From Bacteroidales bacterium (GTDB lineage Bacteria > Bacteroidota > Bacteroidia > Bacteroidales > UBA932): DNA of 53,128 bases. The translations under genes were made by a program, and so were the position numbers. The notes under the pieces were generated by a model. The model made no database searches. It saw only the letters and a program-made list of their open reading frames with translations, and had not been told where the DNA came from. The DNA lies in contig JAQXJU010000007.1 of the NCBI GenBank assembly GCA_029009115.1, positions 1 through 53,128 of the forward strand, read 5' to 3'. Below are positions 26,857-35,414 of the stretch, in pieces (the first letter of the stretch is position 1; every line of letters begins with the position of its first letter).

Positions 26857-26865
26857 TATTTTTGC
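26857..26865 (+). promoter_or_regulatory. -7 box directly before the aminotransferase gene
   Basis: TATTTTTGC ends 2 nt before the ATG at 26868. If used, the mRNA would be leaderless, starting at or next to the start codon. Confidence 0.5.
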
Positions 26866-26867
26866 AT

Positions 26868-28190
26868 ATGCGAATTTTCGATGAGGAACTCATTTCACAG
26901 GCCTGCCGTGCGCAGAACGTTGCAGATTTGAGTGTTGCAACAATCGGAGAAGTGCTCCTGGTTGCGCAGTGGCTTGAGGAGAGGACTGGAATTCCGTTTA
27001 TCAGGATGGACCAGGGCTCGCCAGGATTGCCTATGAACCGCTACGGAATCGAGGCCGAGAAGAAGGCTCTCGACTCTGGAATAGGTTCGCAGTATCCGGC
27101 AGCAGCGGGCATCCCCCCTTTGAAAGAGGCTGCCGCGCGTTTTGTCAAGGCCTTCATTGACATCGACATTTCGCCAGAGGGCTGTATCCCCACCACTGGT
27201 TCGGTTGCGGCATCCTTCGCTGCCTTCATTGCCTGCACACAGCGCATTCCCGGCAAGGACAAGGTACTATTCATCGACCCGGGCTTCCCCATCCAGAAGT
27301 CGCAGCTCAGGGTTCTGGGAATATCCTGGCGCGAGTTCGACATCTATCCATATCGCGGGGCCGGGGCACTCAGATCCAAACTCGAAGAGGAACTCTCCCG
27401 TGGGGACATAGCCGCCGTAATCTATTCCAATCCCAACAATCCTTCCTGGATATGCCTCGAAGAGGAGGAACTTCGCGTGATTGGCGAACTTGCCACCCTC
27501 TACGACGTTGTGGTAATGGAGGATCTGGCGTACTTCTGTATGGATTACCGCCGCCCGCTGGGCAGGCCTTTCGAGCCTCCCTTCGTGCCCACGGTTGCCC
27601 GATACACCGACAACTGGATAATAATGCTGTCGGCCTCGAAGATATTCAGCTATGCCGGTCAGAGGATAGCTCTCTGCTGTGTCTCCGATAAGCTTTTCGT
27701 ACGCCGTTTTCCTGCCCTTGCACAAAGGTACCACGACGAGGGGCTGTTCGGGGTCACCCTTACGGCATCCATATTGTATATGATTACCAGCGGCTGCACG
27801 GCCACAACCCAGTATGCCTACGCCGAGATGCTCAATCGCTCCTGCGACGGCGGGATAGACTTTGTGGAGGATACCCGCGAGTATTCCAGGCGCGCTGCGC
27901 GAATGAAGGAAATCTTCTGCCGCCACGGCTTTTCGGTGGTTTACGACCGCGACGTGAGCCTTCCGGTCGGAGACGGATTCTTCTTTACTCTCGGATACCC
28001 CGGACTCAGCTCCGGCGAGTTGGTGAAGGAACTGATGTACTACGGAGTGTCCAGCATCTCCCTTTCTACCACCGGGAGCCACCGCGAAGGAGTACGGGCG
28101 TGCGTCAGCCGGATGAAGGAAGAACTGTATCCTGTGCTGGAAGAGCGTATGGTTCAGTTCGAAATAGACCATAACAACGGCCGTCTATGA
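26868..28190 (+). CDS. PLP-dependent aminotransferase, class I/II fold
   Basis: A 440-aa fold-type I aminotransferase. Seen are SNPNNPSW (substrate/PLP region), VVMEDLAYFCMDYR, and the Schiff-base Lys in LSASKIFSYAGQRIAL. Substrate specificity is not apparent; amino-acid synthesis is likely given the neighbours. I start at ATG 26868 because the TTG two codons upstream lies inside the -7 box. Its stop overlaps the metX start by 4 bp (ATGA), tying the two together. Divergent from thrA, with overlapping promoters. Confidence 0.88.
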   Translation: MRIFDEELISQACRAQNVADLSVATIGEVLLVAQWLEERTGIPFIRMDQGSPGLPMNRYGIEAEKKALDSGIGSQYPAAAGIPPLKEAAARFVKAFIDIDISPEGCIPTTGSVAASFAAFIACTQRIPGKDKVLFIDPGFPIQKSQLRVLGISWREFDIYPYRGAGALRSKLEEELSRGDIAAVIYSNPNNPSWICLEEEELRVIGELATLYDVVVMEDLAYFCMDYRRPLGRPFEPPFVPTVARYTDNWIIMLSASKIFSYAGQRIALCCVSDKLFVRRFPALAQRYHDEGLFGVTLTASILYMITSGCTATTQYAYAEMLNRSCDGGIDFVEDTREYSRRAARMKEIFCRHGFSVVYDRDVSLPVGDGFFFTLGYPGLSSGELVKELMYYGVSSISLSTTGSHREGVRACVSRMKEELYPVLEERMVQFEIDHNNGRL

Positions 28191-29206
28191 TGATAAGGCG
28201 AATACTTGAGACTGACGGAATCTTCCGTTTCGAAAACGGGGGAGAACTCCCCTCCATCCGTATTGCATATTACTGCTCCGACAGGGAATACAGGCCATCT
28301 GACAGGGTTATCTGGTTTTGCCACGCCCTGACCGGCAATGCCAATCCCGAGGACTGGTGGCCGCAGATGGTTGGCCCTGGCTGTGTGTTCGATCCTGAAA
28401 AGGACTTTGTGGTCTGCGTGAGTATGATAGCCTCTCCCTACAGCGAATGTCATCCGCTGAGCGTGAACCCCGAGACCGGAAAGCCTTACCTTCTGTCTTT
28501 CCCCAGGGTCAGCGTGCGCGATATGGTGAGGGCGGCAATTCTTGTCCGCAAGGCACTTGGAATTGAGAGCATAGACCTTCTGCTCGGACCCTCGATTGGA
28601 GGATTCCAGGCTCTCGAATGGGCGGTGATGGAACCTTCGGTGATGAAGAAGGCTGTTTTTCTCGCAACGGGCGCCAGGGTACTTCCGTATCTGACCGCAT
28701 TCAACGAGGCCCAGCGTATGGCACTGAAGGCAGATCCTTCTTTCCTGAGGGCAGAAGGCCCCGAAGGAGGAAGTGAGGGCCTGAAGGCCGCCCGGGCAAT
28801 AGCCCTTATCTCGTACCGAACCTTCGAAGGTTACAACTCCACCCAGGCGGAGCAGGAGCAGGATACGATGTTTGCCGACAGGGCTGCATCTTACGAGCGC
28901 TATCAGGGGGATAAACTGCTCTCAAGAGGCTTCGATGCCTACAGTTACTGGTATTTGAGCTATGCCGTCGATTCGCAGAATCTCGGACGAGGCAGGGGTG
29001 GGGTAGAGGCGGCTCTCTCGTCAATCAAGGCCAGGGCAGCCGTAATCAGCATCGACTCCGATGTAATCTTCCCTCCCTCAGACGGACGCAGGATGGCCGA
29101 GTCCATTCCCGGTGCGGAGTACTACGAAATGACATCGACTTTCGGCCACGACGGCTTTCTTATTGAGTACGAACAACTGAAAGTGATAATCCAAAAGATA
29201 TTATAA
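28187..29206 (+). CDS. metX: Homoserine O-acetyltransferase-like alpha/beta hydrolase
   Basis: A 339-aa MetX-family protein, expected to acylate homoserine as the first committed step of methionine synthesis. The family's CHALTGNAN segment, nucleophile elbow GPSIGGFQALEWA (Ser136), Asp in ISIDSDVIFPP and His in FGHDGFLIEY are present, so the triad is complete. The elbow reads GPSIGG instead of the usual GGSMGG. The ATG is coupled to the aminotransferase stop. Neighbouring thrA supplies homoserine, which supports the assignment; the acyl donor (acetyl or succinyl) cannot be read off. Confidence 0.88.
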   Translation: MMIRRILETDGIFRFENGGELPSIRIAYYCSDREYRPSDRVIWFCHALTGNANPEDWWPQMVGPGCVFDPEKDFVVCVSMIASPYSECHPLSVNPETGKPYLLSFPRVSVRDMVRAAILVRKALGIESIDLLLGPSIGGFQALEWAVMEPSVMKKAVFLATGARVLPYLTAFNEAQRMALKADPSFLRAEGPEGGSEGLKAARAIALISYRTFEGYNSTQAEQEQDTMFADRAASYERYQGDKLLSRGFDAYSYWYLSYAVDSQNLGRGRGGVEAALSSIKARAAVISIDSDVIFPPSDGRRMAESIPGAEYYEMTSTFGHDGFLIEYEQLKVIIQKIL

Positions 29207-29218
29207 TCATAAGCCATT

Positions 29219-30424
29219 ATGAAAGAAACACCCGTATTGTTGCTGACCGGTTATCTGGGAAGCGGTAAGACAACTCTGGTTAACAGGATACTGTCCAACA
29301 GAAAAGGAATCAGGTTCGCAGTCATTGTGAATGACATAGGCGAAGTCAATATCGACGAGTCCCTGATTGCAAGGGACGGGGTTGTAAGCACAAAAGACGA
29401 AAGCCTTGTTCCGCTTCAGAACGGCTGCATCTGCTGTACCTTGAAGATGGACCTAGTGGAGCAGCTGCGCGACATCACTTCGTCGGGCAAGTTCGACTAC
29501 ATAGTCATCGAGGCCAGCGGAATCTGTGAGCCTGAGCCCATTGCCCGAACGATCTGCTCTATTCCTGCTATGGCTCAGGAGTATGAGTTCAAGGGCCTGC
29601 CCCGTCTTGACTGCATATGTACCGTCGTAGATGCCCTGAGGATGAGAGATGAATTTGCCTGCGCAAAGGACCTGCTCAGGGGCAATCTCGACGAGGAAGA
29701 TATCGAGAATCTCGTCATTCAGCAGATTGAGTTCTGCAACATAGTCCTGCTGAACAAGGCCTCTGAGATAAGCGACGAGGATTTTGGCAAGATTGGCAGC
29801 ATTGTGAGGGCGCTTCAGCCCAAGGCTGAGATTATCCGCTGCGACTGGGCCGATGTCGAACTTGAGAAACTTCTTCATACTTCACTTTTCGATTACGACG
29901 ATGTCGCCGGCTCTGCAAGCTGGATTTCAGAAGTCGAATCGGGGGCTGAACTGCACGACGAGGAAGAGCACGAGCATCACGATGAGCACGAGGACCACGA
30001 TGAGCACGAGCATCACCATCATCACCACCACGAAGAAGAGGGAGAAGCCGAGGAGTATGGCATTGGAACCTATGTCTATTTTGCCCGCAAACCTTTCGAT
30101 ATCAACAAGTTTGATAACTTTGTGGCTAAGCACTGGCCTGCTGGTGTAATTCGTGCAAAGGGTCTCTGCTGGTTCGACGACCAGCCCGACAAGTGCTATA
30201 TCTTCGAACAGGCAGGTAAGCAGATATCCCTCAAGAACATAGGTCAGTGGTATGCCACAATGCCCGAAGATGAACTCCGTGAGCAGCTGATGTTCGATGC
30301 TTCGCTGAGGCGCGACTGGGACGATGTCTATGGCGACAGGATGCAGAAACTGGTGTTCATCGGCCAGCATCTTGACAGGAATGCAATACGGCAAAGCCTC
30401 GATTTCTGCCTTACCGAAATGTAA
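29219..30424 (+). CDS. COG0523 GTPase, putative zinc metallochaperone
   Basis: A 401-aa G3E GTPase of the CobW/ZigA/COG0523 group. Walker A GYLGSGKTT is at 11-19, the metal-binding CxCC motif (Cys70, Cys72, Cys73) follows QNG, and the CobW C-terminal domain runs from about 280. Between them lies a stretch at about 243-274 composed almost only of His, Glu and Asp, a likely metal-buffering loop. Such proteins deliver zinc or another metal to client enzymes at GTP cost. It starts 12 nt after metX and may share its transcript. Client protein unknown. Confidence 0.88.
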   Translation: MKETPVLLLTGYLGSGKTTLVNRILSNRKGIRFAVIVNDIGEVNIDESLIARDGVVSTKDESLVPLQNGCICCTLKMDLVEQLRDITSSGKFDYIVIEASGICEPEPIARTICSIPAMAQEYEFKGLPRLDCICTVVDALRMRDEFACAKDLLRGNLDEEDIENLVIQQIEFCNIVLLNKASEISDEDFGKIGSIVRALQPKAEIIRCDWADVELEKLLHTSLFDYDDVAGSASWISEVESGAELHDEEEHEHHDEHEDHDEHEHHHHHHHEEEGEAEEYGIGTYVYFARKPFDINKFDNFVAKHWPAGVIRAKGLCWFDDQPDKCYIFEQAGKQISLKNIGQWYATMPEDELREQLMFDASLRRDWDDVYGDRMQKLVFIGQHLDRNAIRQSLDFCLTEM

Positions 30425-30428
30425 TAAC

Positions 30429-31250
30429 CTACATAAGGCCTGTTACCTTGTCGTAGTAGGTCTTTGAAACGGGTATCTCGCAGTCGAGACCTTCTCCTAT
30501 AACAGCGCAGTACTGCAGGTAACTGTCTTTGCGAATGAGTTTGATATGGGCGGGATTGATGATGTATCTCCTGTGCGACCGCACAAATCCGGCCTTCTCG
30601 CACAGAGATTCAACGTTCTTGAGAGAGTTGCGCAGCTGGTACTTCTTTTTGGTTCCGTTGTCGAGGTAGTGGATGTTGACGTAGTTCTCTTCCGACTCCA
30701 GGTACAGGATAGAATCGGAGTTCGTCACGAACTTAAGCAGGTGTCTGTTGTCGTAGAAACGTAGCCTGACGCCCTCGTCAGGCATCTGCTTGCGCATTAC
30801 AGCATCCTGGTAGGCATAGACAAGAAGGAAAATTAAGTACGGGAACACCATCAGTGAGGCTAGTACCGACAGCGAGCGGCCCAGAATAATGAAGTAGTCT
30901 CCCGAAACCATAGTCATAAGCGCAAGGTACAGCGACACGAAGGCAGACATCAGTATAATCTCAAGAAGACACCAGGCCAGGTACCAGGGTATGTTGAGCC
31001 CCATCTTCTTGCTGAAGAAATAGAACAATACGCGGCAAATTGTCATAACTACCAGAAGTATTGCCGATATGATAGCCATATTGAAAGAGACAATGTTAAC
31101 GATGTTTACATCGCCCTTGCCGCATTCGAGAAGGCGCATCAGCGGCCCCGGTTCATAGACGAGCACGCTCACCAGAAAGAAAGTGGGAATGAGCAGAATG
31201 TGGAGCAGGTTGGGGAAGAACCTGTATAGTTTTCGGGGAAATTCCAGCAT
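30429..31250 (-). CDS. Membrane-anchored LytTR transcription regulator
   Basis: A 273-aa protein with four predicted membrane segments (about 15-30, 50-75, 85-110, 120-145) followed by a LytTR DNA-binding domain (about 165-270: ILYLESEENYVNIHY, FVRSHRRYIINPAHI, IPVSKTYYD). There is no receiver domain, so it is not a classical response regulator; it probably senses something at the membrane and binds DNA directly. It ends 4 nt from the convergent COG0523 gene. Its promoter (-7 at 31274-31282) lies inside an array of GTCAC repeats, suggesting autoregulation. Confidence 0.88.
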   Translation of the reverse strand: MLEFPRKLYRFFPNLLHILLIPTFFLVSVLVYEPGPLMRLLECGKGDVNIVNIVSFNMAIISAILLVVMTICRVLFYFFSKKMGLNIPWYLAWCLLEIILMSAFVSLYLALMTMVSGDYFIILGRSLSVLASLMVFPYLIFLLVYAYQDAVMRKQMPDEGVRLRFYDNRHLLKFVTNSDSILYLESEENYVNIHYLDNGTKKKYQLRNSLKNVESLCEKAGFVRSHRRYIINPAHIKLIRKDSYLQYCAVIGEGLDCEIPVSKTYYDKVTGLM

Positions 31251-31255
31251 ATTAA

Positions 31256-31348
31256 GTCACTCTTTTTGTTGTGACAAAAATATAAATTATTCAATTTAGA
31301 CACAAATTTTCGTATTTTTGTCACAAAAATCGTGATTTAGTCACAAAA
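31256..31348. promoter_or_regulatory. Array of GTCAC-type sites in the LytTR/acyltransferase intergenic region
   Basis: GTCAC-type cores occur at 31256 (plus), 31271 (as GTGAC), 31299 (GACACAAA), 31320 (GTCACAAAA) and 31340 (GTCACAAAA). The last three are in direct orientation, 21 and 20 bp apart, that is two helical turns. GTGATTTAGTCAC at 31332-31344 also forms a small palindrome. The minus-strand -7 box TATTTTTGT for the LytTR gene lies at 31274-31282 and overlaps one site. Candidate operators; the binding protein is inferred, not shown. Confidence 0.55.
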
Positions 31349-31393
31349 CATAATTACTAATGGATATAGCTTCCGGGGCATCGTAGCCTGTAC

Positions 31394-31402
31394 TATCTTT
31401 GC
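31394..31402 (+). promoter_or_regulatory. -7 box of the acyltransferase gene
   Basis: TATCTTTGC, a full match, 26 nt before ATG 31429. A second possible box, TATTTTTGT at 31313-31321, overlaps the GTCAC array. Confidence 0.6.
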
Positions 31403-31428
31403 ACCCGGTTGTTTTGCAAAAAAACACA

Positions 31429-32007
31429 ATGACTGAAACCCGAACTCGATTGTCAGCCTGGAGCCGTTTCTGCGGCTGGCTTCTGAAAACTCTGGGTTGG
31501 ACTGCTGTCGAACCGCTTGCTCCCGAAGATAAGGCCATTATCCTCGGGGTCCCTCATACCTCAATCTGGGACTTCTTCATTTCTTACCTTTATTATAAAT
31601 CGATGGGAGGGAATGCCAAGTGTATGGTCAAGAAGGAAATGTTCTTCCCGCCCCTCGGCTGGATACTCAAGGCTATGGGGGCCTTCCCTGTTGACAGGAC
31701 ATCCCCCACACGTATGCTCCACAGTGTAATTCACGCTATGGAGGCTGAGGGCAGTTTCCATCTTGCCATCGCTCCCGAAGGGACTCGCAAGCCAGTTAAG
31801 AATTGGAAGACCGGCTTCCATACCATTGCCCACCACGCCGGAGTGCCGGTGTATCTGGGCTACTTCGACTGGAAAAGAAAGCGCGTCGGACGTGGACAGA
31901 AGTTCGAGCTTACCGATGATGCCCGTGCCGATATGGCCCGTATCCAAAAGATTTACGAGGATATGGACCTTGGCGCAAGACACCCAAAGAACTACATTAC
32001 ACACTGA
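31429..32007 (+). CDS. 1-acyl-glycerol-3-phosphate acyltransferase-like protein
   Basis: A 192-aa PlsC-family acyltransferase: GVPHTSIWD stands for the catalytic HX4D motif (read as HTSIWD), and APEGTRKPVKNWKTGF is the acyl-acceptor motif. It is probably membrane-peripheral and moves acyl groups to a lysophospholipid or related acceptor. I start at ATG 31429 because the -7 box covers the upstream extension. Its stop overlaps the next gene's ATG (TGATG), linking it with two acyl-CoA synthetases. Confidence 0.85.
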   Translation: MTETRTRLSAWSRFCGWLLKTLGWTAVEPLAPEDKAIILGVPHTSIWDFFISYLYYKSMGGNAKCMVKKEMFFPPLGWILKAMGAFPVDRTSPTRMLHSVIHAMEAEGSFHLAIAPEGTRKPVKNWKTGFHTIAHHAGVPVYLGYFDWKRKRVGRGQKFELTDDARADMARIQKIYEDMDLGARHPKNYITH

Positions 32008-33647
32008 TGAGACACGATTTTCAGACCCTTGCAGAGGTCTTCGCATATTCTTGCACAAAGTACTCGAGCCGTCCCGCTTATGAGATGAGCGGCTCCGGAG
32101 TGGCATATACTTACTCTGAGTTCTGTGACTGTACCAGACGAATCTCGCGTCTGTTGTCAAACTTCGGAATCAAGGTCAGCGACAAGGTAGCCCTCTTGTC
32201 GCAGAGTATGCCAAACTGGGCCGTAAGTTTTTTCTCTACAGTCATTTCGGGCAGAATCATCGTTCCTATGCTCCCCAATCTGACGGAGCACGAGATTCGC
32301 AACATTCTCGTCCACTCCGAGAGCAAGGCTCTTTTTGTGTCGAAGAGGCTGGTTCATATGGTCCCGAAGGACCTGCTCGACAAGATGCACCTGGTGATTA
32401 CCACTGATGACCTCGAGGTTTACAACTCGGCCCCCGAATCCTATACCTGCGACGGCACTATGGCTTCGCCTCAGGCCGACGATATTGCTGCCATCATCTA
32501 CACTTCAGGCACCACGGGCGACGCCAAGGGAGTTATGCTGAGCCACAAGAACTTCTGCGCCAACATTCTGGCCTCGTGGCACGCCCATCATGTGGGCAAG
32601 AGAGACGTTTTTGTGTCCATTCTTCCTCTGGCTCACACCTACGAACTCAGCATCGGCCTGCTGTACCCCTTCTCAGTAGGTGCCAAGGTCGTGTATCTGT
32701 CCAAGCCGCCCACCCCTTCGGTACTGATTCCGGCATTCCGCAAGTTCCGCCCCACTGCTATGCTGTCGGTGCCTCTTGTCATCGAAAAGATATACCGCAA
32801 CAGCATACTCCCTACCATTAAAGGGAGCCGCTTCCTGACTTTGCTCCAGAAATCCTTCCCCGGGATTCTGCATACCCTCATAGGTATCAAACTCAAGAAG
32901 ACTTTCGGAGGCAGGCTCAAGTTCTTCGGAATCGGAGGGGCTAAACTCGATTCCGAGGTCGAGACCTTCCTTCACAAGGCAGGTTTTCCGTACGCCATAG
33001 GATATGGAGTTACCGAAGCGGCGCCTCTGATATGCCAGGCACCCCCCTTCAAGACACATATCGGAGGGATGGGACGCAATGCCTTTGGCTGCACCATACG
33101 TCTTGACAATGTCAATGCCGAAACCGGTGAGGGCGAGATTGTCGTAAAGGGAGACAACGTGATGCGGGGGTACTACAAAGACTATCCCAGAACCCAGAAG
33201 GTGCTATCGTCCGACGGATGGCTGCGCACCGGTGACATTGCCTCCATCGACCGAAAGGGCCGCTATTCCATTCGCGGCAGGCTCGGCAATATGATTCTCG
33301 GGCCTTCTGGCGAGAACATCTACCCCGAAGAAATCGAGGATGTAATCAACAACCTTCCCGGAATCAACGAGTCGCTGGTGGTTGAGAAGAACGGTTCGCT
33401 GGTTGCCCTGGTTCACTTCGACGACGATGTTCTGGACTGGAACTATGAGAGTGAGGACAAGTTCCTCGAAGAACTCGAAAAGAAGAAGAAGGAGATTCTT
33501 GACTTTGTCAACACCCACGTGAACAGCAACAGCCGGATCAAGGAGGTCGAGGTCGAAAAGCAGCCCTTTGAGAGAACCTCCACAATGAAGATTCGCCGCT
33601 TCCTTTATACCCAGCGCAAGAACGATAACAAAAGTACAACCAAATAA
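32007..33647 (+). CDS. AMP-dependent acyl-CoA/acyl-ACP synthetase (first copy)
   Basis: A 546-aa adenylate-forming enzyme. The P-loop-like IIYTSGTTGDAKGVMLSHKN motif, YGVTEAAPLI and the WLRTGDIASIDRKGRYSIRG segment are standard for long-chain fatty acid-CoA ligases. It probably activates fatty acids with ATP for the neighbouring acyltransferase. It overlaps the acyltransferase stop by 1 bp and precedes a second copy by 14 nt. Two adjacent paralogues suggest different chain lengths or acceptors. Confidence 0.9.
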   Translation: MRHDFQTLAEVFAYSCTKYSSRPAYEMSGSGVAYTYSEFCDCTRRISRLLSNFGIKVSDKVALLSQSMPNWAVSFFSTVISGRIIVPMLPNLTEHEIRNILVHSESKALFVSKRLVHMVPKDLLDKMHLVITTDDLEVYNSAPESYTCDGTMASPQADDIAAIIYTSGTTGDAKGVMLSHKNFCANILASWHAHHVGKRDVFVSILPLAHTYELSIGLLYPFSVGAKVVYLSKPPTPSVLIPAFRKFRPTAMLSVPLVIEKIYRNSILPTIKGSRFLTLLQKSFPGILHTLIGIKLKKTFGGRLKFFGIGGAKLDSEVETFLHKAGFPYAIGYGVTEAAPLICQAPPFKTHIGGMGRNAFGCTIRLDNVNAETGEGEIVVKGDNVMRGYYKDYPRTQKVLSSDGWLRTGDIASIDRKGRYSIRGRLGNMILGPSGENIYPEEIEDVINNLPGINESLVVEKNGSLVALVHFDDDVLDWNYESEDKFLEELEKKKKEILDFVNTHVNSNSRIKEVEVEKQPFERTSTMKIRRFLYTQRKNDNKSTTK

Positions 33648-33661
33648 CAGACAGAACTGAG

Positions 33662-35305
33662 ATGATTAATTACATCGACCTTCTTTCAGAGACCATCCGC
33701 AGAGATTGGGACAGTCTCGCCCTGTGTGACTGGCACGGAGAGCAATTTACCTTTTCCCAGCTGGCCGGAAATATCGAACGCCTGCACCTTCTCTTCGACA
33801 AGACTGGTGTCAGTGAGGGCGATAAGATTACCATATATGCCCCCAACTCTGCCAGATGGGCGACTACCTTCCTTGCCATCAATACATCGGGAGCCGTAAC
33901 AGTGCCCCTGCTTTCAGACTTCACTTCCGAGGCTGTGTGCAATCTGGTGAACCATTCCGAGAGCATTGTCCTCTTTACTGACAAAGATTCGTGGGCAAGG
34001 CTCGACATAGCCCAAATGCCTGCTCTGAAGTATGTCGTGTGCATATCGGACTGGAGTCTGCTTTGGGCTGGCGAAGAGAGTGTCTCGGAGGCTTTCGCTT
34101 CTCTTGATGCTGATTTCGCCGCAAAGTTCCCCAAGGGAGTCGGAAAAGAAGACATCAATTATCATTTCGATGATATGACACGTCTGGCGGTCATCAACTA
34201 CACGTCGGGTACCACAAGCGCACCCAAGGGCGTGATGCTGCGCTATGAGTGTTTCAGCGCTTCGATCGACTTTGCCATAAGGCACATTCCCGCATCCAAC
34301 GACTACAATATCGTGTCTATGCTCCCTATGGGACATATCTACGGTATGGTATTCGAGTTTATGTATCCCCTGTGCTGCGGAGTGACTGTCTATTATCTCG
34401 GAAAGGCGCCCGCTGCGTCAACCCTTCTGAAGGCCGTTGCCGAAGTGAAGCCTTATCTGATCATTACAGTTCCCCTGGTGATGGAAAAGGTTTACAACAA
34501 TTCCATCAAGCCAGTACTCAAGAAGACTCCTATGAAGATTCTGACCGCCATCCCAGGTGTGCGCCAGATTATCTTCAAGGCCATACGCAGCAAGCTCATC
34601 GCGGCATTCGGAGGCAATGTGCAGCAGTTCATTATGGGTGGAGCTGCTCTCAATCCCGACGTCGAAAAAGTGTTCCGCAAGATAGGTCTCCCTTATACCG
34701 TCGGATACGGTATGACCGAAGCCGCTCCTCTGCTCGCATATGCCGAGCCATGGCTCTTCAAGCCCGGTTCCTGCGGAATCAAACTTGACAGCGCCGAGGT
34801 AAAGATTGACTCTGAAGATCCCGAGAACATCACTGGAGAGATTCTTGCCAAGGGAACCAACATCTGCAGCGGTTACTTCAAGAATCCCGAAGCCTCGGAG
34901 CATCTCTTTACCGATGACGGTTTCCTTCGCACAGGAGACCTCGGCGTGATGGACAAGAAGGGCAATATTACCATCAAGGGGCGCTGCAAGACAATGATTC
35001 TCTCTGCCAACGGTCAGAATATCTATCCCGAGGAAATCGAAGCCTGCATCAATTCGATGAACTATGTGCTCGAGTCTCTTGTGGTTGACCGTTCAGGCAA
35101 ACTTGTGGCTCTGGTGCGTCTTGATGAAGATGCCATCCGCAAGGCCGGCCTCACGGAGCAGGATGTGCACGACCTGCCCGAGAATATCCGCCGCAAGGTA
35201 AACAAGAGTCAGCCTTCGTATAGCAAGATTACAAAGGTTGAAATCAAGAAAGATACATTTGACAAGACCCCCAAGGGAAGTATCAAGAGATTCCTCTACA
35301 ATTAG
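33662..35305 (+). CDS. AMP-dependent acyl-CoA/acyl-ACP synthetase (second copy)
   Basis: A 547-aa paralogue of the preceding enzyme with the same motifs: INYTSGTTSAPKGVMLRYE, YGMTEAAPLL and LRTGDLGVMDKKGNITIKG. The Lys near the C terminus (KGSIKRFLYN) matches the conserved adenylation lysine region. Divergence between the two copies is substantial, so a simple recent duplication is unlikely. It ends the operon before a strong terminator at 35347. Confidence 0.9.
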   Translation: MINYIDLLSETIRRDWDSLALCDWHGEQFTFSQLAGNIERLHLLFDKTGVSEGDKITIYAPNSARWATTFLAINTSGAVTVPLLSDFTSEAVCNLVNHSESIVLFTDKDSWARLDIAQMPALKYVVCISDWSLLWAGEESVSEAFASLDADFAAKFPKGVGKEDINYHFDDMTRLAVINYTSGTTSAPKGVMLRYECFSASIDFAIRHIPASNDYNIVSMLPMGHIYGMVFEFMYPLCCGVTVYYLGKAPAASTLLKAVAEVKPYLIITVPLVMEKVYNNSIKPVLKKTPMKILTAIPGVRQIIFKAIRSKLIAAFGGNVQQFIMGGAALNPDVEKVFRKIGLPYTVGYGMTEAAPLLAYAEPWLFKPGSCGIKLDSAEVKIDSEDPENITGEILAKGTNICSGYFKNPEASEHLFTDDGFLRTGDLGVMDKKGNITIKGRCKTMILSANGQNIYPEEIEACINSMNYVLESLVVDRSGKLVALVRLDEDAIRKAGLTEQDVHDLPENIRRKVNKSQPSYSKITKVEIKKDTFDKTPKGSIKRFLYN

Positions 35306-35346
35306 AGGAACCAGCTTGAATTCCCTTGTTAATTAATACACGCTGG

Positions 35347-35393
35347 AGAAGGTGACCGATCGGTTGAGAAATCCGTCTGTCACCTTCTTTTAT
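35347..35393 (+). terminator. Terminator after the acyl-CoA synthetase operon
   Basis: AGAAGGTGAC (35347-35356) pairs with GTCACCTTCT (35379-35388), followed by TTTATTG. It separates the synthetases from the convergent DUF3276 gene. Confidence 0.75.
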
Positions 35394-35414
35394 TGAAAAA
35401 TCGATGCCGATTAC

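Noticed and set aside
27267..28172. 301-codon frame antisense to the aminotransferase
   Set aside because: The plus strand encodes a clear PLP enzyme with the Schiff-base lysine; the antisense frame has no support.
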